Counted from the stretch's first letter, positions 9,323 through 18,722 are shown. The stretch: 64,000 nt of DNA from Shewanella electrica (GCF_022321485.1 NZ_JAKOGG010000002.1:62001-126000); one strand, 5' to 3'. The notes: generated from the letters alone by a model not told the origin. Program-made: numbers and translations.

Positions 9323-10325
9323 ACTCAACAAACAGCAGTTGTCTGAGCTAGATCAAGCCGCCATTTTGCTGCTGAGCATGGGTGAAGATAACGCCGCAAA
9401 CGTGATCCGCCGTCTTGGCCGCACTGAAGTGAAAGCGCTGTCAGAGCGGATGGCGAAGATTGCCCATGTATCGCAAGAAGATATGACCCAAACTCTGAGT
9501 CACTTCTTTGATAGTTATCGCGTAGAAAGTGGCGTCAGCGGTGCCTCGCGCCGCTATCTAGAGAAAGCACTCGACAAAGCCGTCGGCCGTAAACTGGCGC
9601 GTGGCATGTTGGATGATATCTACGGCAACGAATTGGTTGATGATCTGCGCCGCTTAGAGTGGATCCCTGCAGAATTGATTGCCCGTTTCCTCGAGCAAGA
9701 ACATGTGCAGATGCAGGCGTTGATGTTGGCCTTTTTGCCAGCCGAGCAAAGTTCGGCGGTGATCAGCTTGCTGCCGAAAGAACGCCATGAAGATCTGTTA
9801 TTCCGCGTCGCTGGCCTGCGTGAAGTCAGCGAACACGTGATTGATGACCTGCGTTATACCCTCGAACGTTGTATCGAGTTTGTTGGCAACCAAGCTGGCG
9901 CGCGTCTCAACGGTGTGGAAAAAGTCGCGGAAATTGTTAACCGTTATAACGGTAACAAGGCCGAAATCATCACCTTGTTGAAGCAGCACGACCAAGAAAC
10001 GGCCAATGCCATTGAAGAACGCATGTTCGACTTTGACACGCTGGAGCACCAAACCGAAGAGGTGCGTGCCGAGTTGATGAACGAGATCTCCGACGAACTG
10101 TGGATTGTGGCACTCAAAGGCGCCAAACCCGAGTTTGTTACCGCTATGCTGGCCTCATTGCCAAAACGTCTGGCGCAAGTGTACCAACAACAGCTGGATG
10201 GCCTAGGCCCGCAGCCGGTACGTAAAGTGGAAGCCGCACGCTTGGAAATCATGCAGGTGATTCGCCGCATGATGGCCGAAGGTCGGGTGGATTATCGCCT
10301 CTATCCAGAAGAGGTGATGGGCTAG
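9303..10325 (+). CDS. fliG: Flagellar motor switch protein FliG
   Basis: 340-residue FliG, the rotor protein that interacts with stators and carries torque. The order is normal: N-terminal FliF-binding part (QAAILLLSMGEDNAA), middle domain with EHPQ-equivalent segment (about 115-200), and C-terminal charged torque helix region (about 270-335). The start is TTG at 9303 inside the end of fliF, supported by GGGGAA 5-10 nt upstream; the next ATG would cut off the conserved N-terminus. Overlap with fliF suggests coupled synthesis, as the two proteins bind 1:1. Confidence 0.94.
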   Translation: MKLESPELNKQQLSELDQAAILLLSMGEDNAANVIRRLGRTEVKALSERMAKIAHVSQEDMTQTLSHFFDSYRVESGVSGASRRYLEKALDKAVGRKLARGMLDDIYGNELVDDLRRLEWIPAELIARFLEQEHVQMQALMLAFLPAEQSSAVISLLPKERHEDLLFRVAGLREVSEHVIDDLRYTLERCIEFVGNQAGARLNGVEKVAEIVNRYNGNKAEIITLLKQHDQETANAIEERMFDFDTLEHQTEEVRAELMNEISDELWIVALKGAKPEFVTAMLASLPKRLAQVYQQQLDGLGPQPVRKVEAARLEIMQVIRRMMAEGRVDYRLYPEEVMG

Positions 10326-10328
10326 TTA

Positions 10329-10958
10329 ATGAGCGCAAACTCTCCGTTCCCCACTTTAGATCGCCAAGAGCTGCTGCTGAATACTGAGCAGCGGCTACAG
10401 TTGGCCTACCAACGTGGTTTGGCCGAAGGCCGCGCCGAGGGCGATAAACAAGGCCAGCAAACAGCACGGCAGCAGCTCACCCAAGAGATGGAAACCCGCT
10501 GCCAACAGCAAACCGAACAACGCGTTAACGAGCTACAGCAACAGCATCAACAACAACTTGATGCGTTGCTTAACGGTGTAAAACAGCAACTGTCACTGCA
10601 ACAGCAGCAACTATCAGAACAGCTGTTTGACACTTTATCGGCGGTCGCGCAGTTGGTGATTGAAGCGGAACTGGCACTACAGCCGGAAAGCTACTTAGCG
10701 GCGATTCAAAAAGTATTAACTTGCCTGCAAGGGCGCGAAGCCATCAGCACTATTCATGTGGCGACCGCCGATGGTGAGTGGTTACAAACACAGAATATCA
10801 GCCAGATAGCGGGCGTTGAGGTGCGGGTGGACGACAATTTGCCACGTGGTCAAGTCCAGTTTGACGGTGACAATCAGTTGCACCAACTGTCGTTCCAACA
10901 GCGCCTTGACGAAGTGCTAGCCCAAATCAAACCTATGCTGGTCGGCAATGCAGATTGA
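10329..10958 (+). CDS. fliH: Flagellar assembly protein FliH
   Basis: 209-residue FliH, regulator of the export ATPase FliI. The N-terminal half is a long glutamine-rich coiled coil (about residues 20-100, with YQRGLAEGRAEGDKQGQQ showing the GxxxG-like repeats of the family). The C-terminal third forms the FliI-binding domain. It starts 3 nt after fliG and overlaps fliI by 11 nt. Recognised more by position and composition than by strong sequence identity, which is usual for FliH. Confidence 0.88.
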   Translation: MSANSPFPTLDRQELLLNTEQRLQLAYQRGLAEGRAEGDKQGQQTARQQLTQEMETRCQQQTEQRVNELQQQHQQQLDALLNGVKQQLSLQQQQLSEQLFDTLSAVAQLVIEAELALQPESYLAAIQKVLTCLQGREAISTIHVATADGEWLQTQNISQIAGVEVRVDDNLPRGQVQFDGDNQLHQLSFQQRLDEVLAQIKPMLVGNAD

Positions 10959-12279
10959 TTTTAGCCAACGCCTAGCACAGGCGACCGCCCAGTTACATTC
11001 GCCCAAATCCTATTACAGCTACGGCCGCTTACTCAGCATCAATGGACTGACATTGACGGTGACTGGTGGCCGTTTGTCATTGGGGCAGCGCTGCCAAGTG
11101 GAAGGGCGCGACCAATGGTTTGACGCTGAAGTGATCGGCTTTGATGAAGACAAAGCCTTTTTGATGCCATTAGCCTCGGTTTCCGGTTTGTATGCTGGTG
11201 CGCGGGTACGGCAGATTGATAACTCCGCCGCCATTCCGGTGGGTGAATGTTTGATGGGACGAGTTGTCGATGGCCTGATGCGGCCATTAGATGACCTTGG
11301 TCCACTCACAGCCCCTAAACAACGCTTGCAAGCACCGCACCTAGGGCCAATGCAACGCCGTGGCGTTACCGAGCCGCTGGATGTGGGCATTCGCGCGCTC
11401 AACGGGCTATTTACGGTCGGTAAAGGGCAGCGCCTCGGCTTATTTGCGGGCTCGGGTGTCGGTAAAAGTAAATTGCTCGGTATGTTGACCCGTTACACCA
11501 ACGCCGATGTGGTGATTGTTGGTCTAGTGGGCGAACGCGGCTGGGAAGTGCGAGACTTTATCGAAAACGCTTTGGGCGAGCAGGGGCTGAAAAAGGCCAT
11601 TGTGGTGGCGGCTCCGGCGGATCATTCACCGTTGCTGCGTATGCGCTCCGCCGAACTGAGCCATCAGCTAGCGAGCCATTTCCGCGACCAAGGTAAAAAC
11701 GTATTACTGCTGATGGACAGCCTGACGCGTTATGCCCAAGCGCAGCGGGAAATCGGTTTATCGCTGGGCGAGCCGCCTGCCACCAAAGGTTATCCGCCAT
11801 CGGTATTTAGCAAGTTAACCAGCTTGGTAGAAAGTTCCGGTAACAGCGCGCACAGCCGCGGCACTATGACCGCCATTTACACCGTCTTGGCCGAAGGTGA
11901 TGACTCGCAAGATCCGATTGTTGATAGCGCTCGCGCCATTCTCGATGGTCACATCGTGCTGGTGCGCGCCTTGGCCGAAAAAGGCCACTATCCGGCGATT
12001 GATATTGGCGCATCTATCAGCCGCGTCATGCCACAGATTGTCGATGATAAGCAGCTACAAGCTTGTTATCGCTTGAAAAAACTCTACAGCCGTTACTTAG
12101 AAGTGCAGGAGTTGATCCCGCTTGGCGCCTATCAAGCTGGTGAAGACCCAGAGCTCGATTTAGCCGTCAAACTCTATCCGAAGATGGAAGCCTTCCTGTG
12201 CCAAGGGCTGTATGAGCAAGTCAGTTTCCAGCAGAGTCAACAGCAGTTGATGGAGTTGATTAATGAAGTCGCTCAATAA
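10948..12279 (+). CDS. fliI: Flagellum-specific ATPase FliI
   Basis: 443-residue FliI, the hexameric ATPase that helps unfold export substrates. The nucleotide-binding P-loop AGSGVGKSKL lies near residues 166-175. The F1-type signature segment is DSLTRYAQAQREIGLSLGEPP, and the catalytic glutamate region GERGWEVRDF is present. Start overlaps fliH and the end overlaps fliJ by 17 nt. Full length with all ATPase motifs. Confidence 0.96.
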   Translation: MQIDFSQRLAQATAQLHSPKSYYSYGRLLSINGLTLTVTGGRLSLGQRCQVEGRDQWFDAEVIGFDEDKAFLMPLASVSGLYAGARVRQIDNSAAIPVGECLMGRVVDGLMRPLDDLGPLTAPKQRLQAPHLGPMQRRGVTEPLDVGIRALNGLFTVGKGQRLGLFAGSGVGKSKLLGMLTRYTNADVVIVGLVGERGWEVRDFIENALGEQGLKKAIVVAAPADHSPLLRMRSAELSHQLASHFRDQGKNVLLLMDSLTRYAQAQREIGLSLGEPPATKGYPPSVFSKLTSLVESSGNSAHSRGTMTAIYTVLAEGDDSQDPIVDSARAILDGHIVLVRALAEKGHYPAIDIGASISRVMPQIVDDKQLQACYRLKKLYSRYLEVQELIPLGAYQAGEDPELDLAVKLYPKMEAFLCQGLYEQVSFQQSQQQLMELINEVAQ

Positions 12280-12679
12280 GTACATGGAGTTGCAACAGCG
12301 CAAGCTGGAGCATATGCAGCAGCGGCGCCAAGAGTTGCTACAACAGCAACAACTGGAAGAAACCCGCTTATCGCAATTGACCGAACACATCGACTCACTG
12401 GCGGTGCAACCGGGTTGCAACGCTTTGCTGCTGCAAAACATGGCGCAGATGAAGCACCAGATGCAAGGGCTGCGGCAGCAGCAACACCAACGTGTCGCCG
12501 AAGTCAGCCAAGACGCTGGCCGACAACAGCAGGCATGCAGCAAACAAGTCGGCTTTAATTTGGGGCTGCAAAAGCTATTGCAGCAGCGCGAAATGGCCGA
12601 ACAACTGCGCCAAGCCAAAAAAGAGCAACATCAACTCGATGAGCTGATCACCCTAAGATTTCACCAACTCCGTCCTTAA
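12263..12679 (+). CDS. fliJ: Flagellar export protein FliJ
   Basis: 138 residues, almost entirely helical and glutamine-rich, as expected of the FliJ coiled coil that inserts into the FliI ring and contacts FlhA. Sequence identity in this family is low, so the call rests on position after fliI, the 17-nt overlap, length and composition. It is the last gene of the flagellar run; the next ORF is unrelated and about 400 nt away. Confidence 0.85.
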   Translation: MKSLNKYMELQQRKLEHMQQRRQELLQQQQLEETRLSQLTEHIDSLAVQPGCNALLLQNMAQMKHQMQGLRQQQHQRVAEVSQDAGRQQQACSKQVGFNLGLQKLLQQREMAEQLRQAKKEQHQLDELITLRFHQLRP

Positions 12680-12828
12680 ACAGCTTGGCTAGCTATGCAA
12701 CATCGCAGGTAAATTGGTCACGCTCAACCAGCAAATGACGGCGTGATGATTACTCGGCAGATGAGAATACTGCGCTCGCCTGTGCTAGTATCAGCGACAT
12801 TTTCGATGATAAAACCCTTGTCCTTACT

Positions 12829-12915
12829 ATGTCCAAGTTAACGATTACTGCTGCATCCATCATGGCTAGCCTGCAAGCTGAAGGTTTTGATTTTGAGGAT
12901 ATGTTTGGTAAATAA
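12829..12915 (+). CDS. Possible 28-residue small protein
   Basis: Short ORF beginning MSKLTITAASIMASL and ending FEDMFGK, lying in the gap after fliJ. It has a balanced composition with an acidic C-terminal patch and no signal peptide or membrane segment. There is no convincing Shine-Dalgarno in the 15 nt before the ATG. It is followed directly by the long hairpin at 12931-12987. I do not recognise the peptide. It may be a real small protein or chance. Confidence 0.3.
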   Translation: MSKLTITAASIMASLQAEGFDFEDMFGK

Positions 12916-12930
12916 TCAGACACGCTGTGA

Positions 12931-12987
12931 GCAGATAACGCTGTTGATCCTAAACTGCATGTTTAGGTCGTTGACCGTGTTATCTGC
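12931..12987. other. Large inverted repeat / hairpin after fliJ
   Basis: Outer arms GCAGATAAC (12931-12939) and GTTATCTGC (12979-12987) enclose an inner perfect stem CCTAAAC-TGCAT-GTTTAGG, giving a nested hairpin of about 57 nt. There is no poly-T tract on either strand directly behind it, so it is not a classic intrinsic terminator. It could be an mRNA-end structure, a cruciform or part of a small RNA. The rest of 12680-13095 shows nothing else I can name. Confidence 0.6.
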
Positions 12988-13095
12988 CGCCTGAATCTTG
13001 GGAAAATACCGATTTTAGCGTGCAGCGACAACCATTGATGTTGGGGCCACACTAACCCTCATTGATGAATTGCAGTGTCATGGAAGGACAACAAC

Positions 13096-14220
13096 ATGGA
13101 ACGTCGCCTCTGGCGTTGGTTACTCTTTTTTGCCTGTTGCGGTGTGATTAGCTTATTGGTGTGGCAGCTAGATAACCGCTGGTTTAATCGGTCGCTCGCA
13201 GGATATATCGCCCGCTTAGAGGTGCAACTGCAATATTTTTGTTATGAACAGCAGTGGCAAACGTGTGCCGTTACACTCAAACAAGCACAGCCGATAGTGG
13301 CAAATGCGGCACCAGCCAGTGGCATCGATTCTCGGCTAGAGTTCCATAGCGGTATCTGTTCCGCAGCCGCCACCAATGTGAGGCCACAACCTCCACAGGC
13401 CATTTACCAGTGGACCGATAACAACGGCACCGTCCATTTTGCCGATCATCCAGCATCCGCGTCGGCACAACGCACTCAGTACCAATCTCCCAGTTATAAC
13501 TTTGACCTCAGCATTCGCACGCTTTCCAGCGGTATTAAGCCGTTCTTTAAAGATCGTTTATCAGCATCGTTGCGGCAAATTGATGATATCTACCGTACCT
13601 TATTGCCCGCCGAAGCATTGCGACCAGTACGGGTCAATGTCAGCCTCACCAGCAGCAAAGCCACTTATGACAGCTTTTATCGTCGTTATCACTCGATCAC
13701 CTCACCAACCCAAGGTTTTTATAGCCACCGCGATAATTTAGCTTTTGTGTGGTATCGCAATGATGACCAAGGTTTTGCCACCGCAGTGCACGAAGCCGTA
13801 CACGTCATGAACGCCGCCCAATTTGGTAGCACACCGCGTTGGTTTAACGAGGGCATGGCCGAATATTTCGAAAACATGGAGCTGGATGGTTTTAACGTAC
13901 TCATTCATCCCATTGAATGGCAAAGTGTGCGCCGCGCGCCAATCCAGTTAAGCCAACTTTTCAGTGCCACCAACCAAGATTGGGCCAACAATCAAGCGCG
14001 GCTGTACGCTAATAGCCACGCGCTGATCTATTTTCTGATGTCTGACGCCACCGGCAAAATAGCGTTGAAAGACTTGTTCGCCGCCATCGTGCATTTTCGC
14101 TGTCAGCCGATTGATGTGGTGCATACCCTTAACAGCAGTTATCCAGGCGGCCTCAGCCAATTAGAACGAGATTGGCATAGATGGTTGAAACGTCCAACCA
14201 AAGCTGTGGTAGTGAGTTAA
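13096..14220 (+). CDS. Membrane-anchored DUF4124 / gluzincin-like metallopeptidase
   Basis: About 374 residues. One N-terminal membrane anchor (LWRWLLFFACCGVISLLVW) is followed by a DUF4124-type segment at about residues 98-120 (IYQWTDNNGTVHFADHPA), common in periplasmic proteins. A C-terminal domain then carries zinc-protease motif HEAVH near residue 231 and a downstream NEGMAEYFE that supplies the glutamate ligand, as in DUF1570/MA-type peptidases. Substrate is unknown. ATG at 13096 is preferred over the upstream GTG at 13075 because AAGGAC sits about 8 nt before it. Monocistronic, and not obviously linked to the flagellar operon. Confidence 0.8.
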   Translation: MERRLWRWLLFFACCGVISLLVWQLDNRWFNRSLAGYIARLEVQLQYFCYEQQWQTCAVTLKQAQPIVANAAPASGIDSRLEFHSGICSAAATNVRPQPPQAIYQWTDNNGTVHFADHPASASAQRTQYQSPSYNFDLSIRTLSSGIKPFFKDRLSASLRQIDDIYRTLLPAEALRPVRVNVSLTSSKATYDSFYRRYHSITSPTQGFYSHRDNLAFVWYRNDDQGFATAVHEAVHVMNAAQFGSTPRWFNEGMAEYFENMELDGFNVLIHPIEWQSVRRAPIQLSQLFSATNQDWANNQARLYANSHALIYFLMSDATGKIALKDLFAAIVHFRCQPIDVVHTLNSSYPGGLSQLERDWHRWLKRPTKAVVVS

Positions 14221-14330
14221 AGCCTAGCTCAGGGCCCAGCGTGGGATTCATTTGAATAAACAGATTGCTCAAGCTGAGCTTTTTCAGCGCAATTTGCGAG
14301 CCCACAACTAATCGCCATGTGGCTTTTCAT

Positions 14331-14370
14331 AAAAAGAAAAACACCAAGCGAATGCTGCGTACGCTTGGTG
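14331..14370 (-). terminator. Rho-independent terminator for the 14457-15020 gene
   Basis: On the minus strand, CACCAAGCG / CGCTTGGTG (14342-14350 and 14362-14370) forms a 9-bp perfect stem with an 11-nt loop, followed by a T-rich run (14331-14341 on the complement). Confidence 0.8.
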
Positions 14371-14456
14371 AGTCTGGTGGTCGCTGAACTCGATGACGAC
14401 TGACAGCGCAAGCAGACAAGATGCCGCGCTGTATTGTTATATGTCATCCATAGTGG

Positions 14457-15020
14457 CTAGTGTTGTGCCGCTGCCATTTTAGATTTGATCAGCGCTATGG
14501 CGTCTTCTATGTTATCGACGGTGTTAATGTTATAGCGCTGCGTCACCGCATCCACATTGCCCTTACGCCAAAATCCCTCAGGGCAGATCACGATTAATTT
14601 GCCAGATGCGGCGTAGAGGCCCAACTCCATCAAACTTACCGGACTCTGCGTGCCAGGCGCCAGATACATAATAATGATGTCGCTGTGCTCCAACGCATTG
14701 AGTTCCCACTCTACCTGCTGTTTAAAATGCGGATTACTGAGTACTGGTTGCCAAGTCGGATCCCAGTCTGCTCTTCGTGGATTGAACAGTTGAATGGGCG
14801 CATCTTTAAACGCATTCACCACATCCAGTTGCCAATTGCGCGCTTTACCCATTTCGATACTGCCACCAAGGAAAACCTTTAACTGATTGCTTTCAGGCAA
14901 TGGCGCGGGTGACACAATCACCTCAGCCTTAGCGAGTGGCGAAAGCAGCGCGGCGGTCAACAACCATCGCGGCAGTGACATCAGATTATTTAACCGCGGA
15001 GCTAGCGTAAAACACATCAT
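14457..15020 (-). CDS. Nucleoside 2-deoxyribosyltransferase-like protein with N-terminal hydrophobic leader
   Basis: 187 residues. From about residue 46 the protein matches the small nucleoside 2-deoxyribosyltransferase-like fold: KVFLGGSIEMGKARNWQ, FNPRRADWDPTW, EWELNALEHSDIIIMYL and SPVSLMELGLYA, with the catalytic-type glutamate in MELG. Unusually it carries a signal-peptide-like leader MSLPRWLLTAALLSPLAKA before the domain, although this family is normally cytoplasmic. Two starts are possible: 15020 with AGAGAA upstream, or ATG at 14981 giving a neat signal peptide. A minus-strand terminator follows. Substrate unknown; single-gene unit. Confidence 0.75.
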   Translation of the reverse strand: MMCFTLAPRLNNLMSLPRWLLTAALLSPLAKAEVIVSPAPLPESNQLKVFLGGSIEMGKARNWQLDVVNAFKDAPIQLFNPRRADWDPTWQPVLSNPHFKQQVEWELNALEHSDIIIMYLAPGTQSPVSLMELGLYAASGKLIVICPEGFWRKGNVDAVTQRYNINTVDNIEDAIALIKSKMAAAQH

Positions 15021-15581
15021 TGTTAATTCTCTACATTAGATAAATCACATTGCCGGACACTATACCGTTTTCAGTCATCAGCGCCGCTATTTAACCACTA
15101 TATTTTGGTTAGCTAATATGTCGTAACACCGAATTTGCACACTATGCTCATTTTATAATCCAGTGTGTTTTTGGAGCGCTGTTTTTAAGCCGGTGGTTTG
15201 TAGCGAGGGGCTGTAGATTTATTCGGGTCAACCAAACGGATGAGCTGCGTAGGCGACGAGCTAGATACTGGAAAATATCGAACTTGGCGCTGAATGGAAT
15301 TTGCGCTCATCGGCTGTCATGGCGACTGACAGGGGCCATCAATGATTGGGCCGGCGAGCAGATCATCGTAGTTTGACGAGTGGCTGATCAGGGTGAGAGC
15401 ACACTAATCTAATCGCTCAATAAATAAGTAATTAGTTTGTTCATTGAACTAAATGATTGGCATTCACTCGACAAATTTTGTGGAAATTGACTTATTTTTA
15501 AGCTCTTATTCAAGAAATGAATGAGGTATGCTCCTGCCCTGAGTGGCTAATGGGTAAGGTAATATGAGAATTCAGTCATAA

Positions 15582-15615
15582 ATACAAGGCCTAGCTAAAT
15601 ACCTAGGCCTTGTAT
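15582..15615. terminator. 13-bp perfect hairpin after the arabinofuranosidase gene
   Basis: ATACAAGGCCTAG (15582-15594) pairs perfectly with CTAGGCCTTGTAT (15603-15615) across an 8-nt loop, about 30 nt past the stop of the minus-strand GH51 gene. Only a weak T-run follows on that strand. The remaining sequence of 15021-15581 is AT-rich toward the right and contains no gene I can support. Confidence 0.55.
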
Positions 15616-15645
15616 GTAGCGCAACTAAAGCTAGTCACTAAACGA

Positions 15646-17619
15646 TTACAGTTTGATTTTTGAGTCTAATTTAATAGTTATCTTGGTGACAGAATAGGCC
15701 GGTAAATCAATATGTTGATTAGACATGTTAAATTTTTCAATTTTCTCTGAGCTGTGCTCAAACGATAACTGTTTTAATGCCTTTCCTTGAAGAGTGACCA
15801 CAGAAGCTGTTTGTTCTCCTTCGATACCGTCAAAATGAAGCGCAACTGGAACACTGGATGCTTCTCCATTGACAAATCTCACAATCACTTGTTTATCTGC
15901 CTTACCAAATGAGTATGCAACTTTAAGGTTTGAATTGTTGCTGTGATATGGAATAAATTCAGAAATTGGATGCTGTCCAAATATTTTCTGTACATGGTAA
16001 CTAGGTGATAACTTGACACTTTGGGTGTCGAAATATATTAAGTCTGGAGCCCACATAGTGTTTTTTACATTGGCAAGAAGTGGGGCATAAGAAGAGAGCT
16101 TAACGATATCGCCATTTCGTTCTAGTGACGTTAGATAGGCAGCTTCCGCAAGTGCAACTTCAACATTGGAACTCCTATCATCAGCATGTGCTGCCCACTC
16201 TCCAACATAAACGGCGGATTTATTGCGGTCATAGCTATCATAGCGCGATAAGTTATTCCAGAACCATTCTGGTGGGCTATACATGTGCTCATCGATAACA
16301 GGAACATTCAATTCAGTTGCAAAACTCCAACCAGCTTCGTAATCAACTCCTTGAGGGAAAGGGCCTGATGTACCTATCACGGTAATTTCTGGATGCTTAC
16401 GCTTAACTGCATTGTAAATAGCTTGGAACCTGACTTTAAATTCTTCACTAATGACATCTTCGTTACCAATTCCAATATATTTTAAATTGAAGGGTTCTGG
16501 ATGACCAGCCTCTGCTCGCTGTTTACCCCATTCAGAAGTCGCAGGACCATTTGCCCACTCAATTAGGTCGAGAACATCCTGAATGAATTCAGGCATGTTA
16601 TCCACCATGACGCACATTTGACCTTTTCCGTTAAAGCCATTTATACGAGCACCTGAGTTCTGGCAAGTAACAGCCGCAGGTAAAATTGGTATTGGGGTTG
16701 CTCCTAAATCTTCAGCGAGTTGAAAATATTCGTAATAACCAAGTCCATTTGTTTGATGGTAACTCCAAATATTTCTTTGGGCCTTACGCTGTTCAATTGG
16801 GCCTATGGTACGCTTCCATTGATACATGTTATCAATTCCGTCTCCATGCACGAGACATCCCCCTGGGAAACGAATAAACTTAGGATTGATTGCATGAATA
16901 GCTTCTACTAGGTCTTTACGTAAACCATTTGGTCTTTTTTTATACGTGTCTTGAGGGAAAAGAGAAACCATATCTATGGCATGATAGCCAGAGTGATTTG
17001 ATAAAATGCGTAACTTAGCGTTAGCAACAGTTTTCTTAGCACTTAGGACAACTTCGTATTTTCCCCAGTTTTGGGTAAGTGAATCAGTTGTAGCATCTGC
17101 AATAACAACATCATCTTCAACTAACTGAATCAATAATGGGCCAGGCTCATTTGATAACATTCGAGCGAACAAAGAAAAGTTATATTTTTTCCCCTTTTCG
17201 ACATAAATACCATTGAAGCCTGTATTCTCAATGCCTGCGTATCCATTGCCTTCACCGATTAACATCATTGCGTAGGTTGGATTGTTTCCATTAAGAGGAT
17301 CTGACATATCCCAATTCAATACAGCTTTTCTCTGGGAATTTGTGACTTGTGACCATGCGGTAAGTGGCCCCCAATCCTCTCTGTCCATTGACGTATAATC
17401 AAAAGAGCGATTTTGAATCAACTCTGCGTATAATCCGCCATCGGCAGCAAAGTTAATGTCTTCAAAAAAAACGCCCACAAGTTCATTACTTATTGGGTAT
17501 GCCTTGTTCAGGCTTGCTGTTATGTCTATAGGTGTTTGAGCTAAAACTGTACTCGTTGTTAAAGATAAAGCGATGCTTATCCATCCTACTGAATATTGAA
17601 TCTGCTTCTTTACTGCCAC
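15646..17619 (-). CDS. Secreted alpha-L-arabinofuranosidase, GH51 family
   Basis: 657-residue glycoside hydrolase removing terminal alpha-L-arabinofuranosyl units from arabinan or arabinoxylan. A signal peptide (to about residue 28, ...STVLAQ) is followed by the family start ISNELVGVFFEDINFAADGGLYAELIQ, a CBM4_9-like jelly-roll segment (about 90-220), then the TIM barrel. The acid/base glutamate is E387 in GIGNED and the nucleophile is probably E474 in YVGEW. A C-terminal beta domain follows. The coding region is markedly more AT-rich than the flagellar genes and stands alone with no other sugar-use genes except an acetyltransferase upstream. This suggests horizontal acquisition. Confidence 0.92.
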   Translation of the reverse strand: MAVKKQIQYSVGWISIALSLTTSTVLAQTPIDITASLNKAYPISNELVGVFFEDINFAADGGLYAELIQNRSFDYTSMDREDWGPLTAWSQVTNSQRKAVLNWDMSDPLNGNNPTYAMMLIGEGNGYAGIENTGFNGIYVEKGKKYNFSLFARMLSNEPGPLLIQLVEDDVVIADATTDSLTQNWGKYEVVLSAKKTVANAKLRILSNHSGYHAIDMVSLFPQDTYKKRPNGLRKDLVEAIHAINPKFIRFPGGCLVHGDGIDNMYQWKRTIGPIEQRKAQRNIWSYHQTNGLGYYEYFQLAEDLGATPIPILPAAVTCQNSGARINGFNGKGQMCVMVDNMPEFIQDVLDLIEWANGPATSEWGKQRAEAGHPEPFNLKYIGIGNEDVISEEFKVRFQAIYNAVKRKHPEITVIGTSGPFPQGVDYEAGWSFATELNVPVIDEHMYSPPEWFWNNLSRYDSYDRNKSAVYVGEWAAHADDRSSNVEVALAEAAYLTSLERNGDIVKLSSYAPLLANVKNTMWAPDLIYFDTQSVKLSPSYHVQKIFGQHPISEFIPYHSNNSNLKVAYSFGKADKQVIVRFVNGEASSVPVALHFDGIEGEQTASVVTLQGKALKQLSFEHSSEKIEKFNMSNQHIDLPAYSVTKITIKLDSKIKL

Positions 17620-18170
17620 GTTGTGTTACTCCTGTACCGTGTTAATCAAAAACAACCAGCGTGAAATGCATCTGGCTATTAAGGAACTATAAATAAAAAC
17701 TAAAGTTTATAATTCTAAAATAGAATAAAGTCATTACGATGACGCGCGAATTAAATTTAAATATTAAGTGTAATTTAAGGTTGAATTAATAATTTGTCAT
17801 CAAGTGAAGATATGTAGTTCCCATAAGGGACTTTAGTATATTTAATTTTTACCTTCTTCCTTTTCTTGTAAATTCTGAGATATTCATCTACTTTAAGGAT
17901 GTTTGTTTTTAAATATAAGATTAGAATTCTGGTTTTTAATTGATGTGTTAGCTGGTGGTTTTATTGATTATTTGTTTTGGATAAATGTCTTGTTTGTTAT
18001 TTATTGATTATTATTTATTTTGATTTGGTTGTTGTTTCTATCGTTTGATATGCATTCATGTTAAACAATAGGAATTGTTAAATGGGTGATGCTTTAGGTT
18101 TGTGTCAATTGTTTGGTTGGGCAATGTTAAGGTATCTTAGATAAGACACCTTAAATATCAGATAGACTTA
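17620..18170. other. AT-rich gap without supported genes
   Basis: About 550 nt of strongly AT-rich sequence between the GH51 gene and the acetyltransferase. It should contain the promoter of the minus-strand GH51 gene near its left edge. No ORF of convincing coding character, RNA gene or clear repeat was seen. Confidence 0.6.
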
Positions 18171-18722
18171 CTATATTTTCTTTAATACTTTTGCTGGATT
18201 GCCTGCTATCACAACATCACTCTCAAAGCTTTTTGTCACAACAGATCCTGATGCAACTACGACATTATCACCTAAGGTCACTCCGGGATTGATGGTCGCG
18301 TGACCGCCAATCCAACAGTTGTTTCCAATTATAATCGGTTTTCCATATTCTAAGCCGCTATTTCTACTAAGAGGATCTATTGGATGACTGGCTGTATATA
18401 TTCCTACCTGTGGTGCTATAAAACAGTTATCTCCAATTATCACCTCTGCCACATCCAAAATGACACAGCCAAAATTAGCGAAGAAATTCTCTCCTACATG
18501 TATATTGAAACCATAATCGCAGTTAAATGTCGGTTCAATCTGGATAATTTTTCCTGCTGAGCCGAACAATAACTTGGAAATTTCTACTCTTTCGGCCAAC
18601 GATTCTATACTTGTTTTATTTAAACGTTCAGTCAATAATCTTGCTTCTGTACGTAATTTCTTTAGTTCTGCGTCATTTGGATCATAATATTTTCCTAGAA
18701 TCATCTTTTCTCTTTCGGTCAT
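18171..18722 (-). CDS. Maltose/galactoside O-acetyltransferase family protein (left-handed beta helix)
   Basis: 183 residues from the preferred ATG. The N-terminal MTEREKMILGKYYDPNDAEL matches the Maa/LacA start. The rest is made of hexapeptide repeats (IGDNCFIAPQVGIYTASHPI, IGNNCWIGGHATINPGVTLGDNVVVASGSVVTKSF) with the catalytic histidine in TASHP. It transfers acetyl from acetyl-CoA to a sugar or similar acceptor; the true acceptor is unknown. AAGTGAG lies about 7 nt before the ATG at 18722, which is better placed than the GTG at 18734. AT-rich like its GH51 neighbour. Confidence 0.88.
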   Translation of the reverse strand: MTEREKMILGKYYDPNDAELKKLRTEARLLTERLNKTSIESLAERVEISKLLFGSAGKIIQIEPTFNCDYGFNIHVGENFFANFGCVILDVAEVIIGDNCFIAPQVGIYTASHPIDPLSRNSGLEYGKPIIIGNNCWIGGHATINPGVTLGDNVVVASGSVVTKSFESDVVIAGNPAKVLKKI

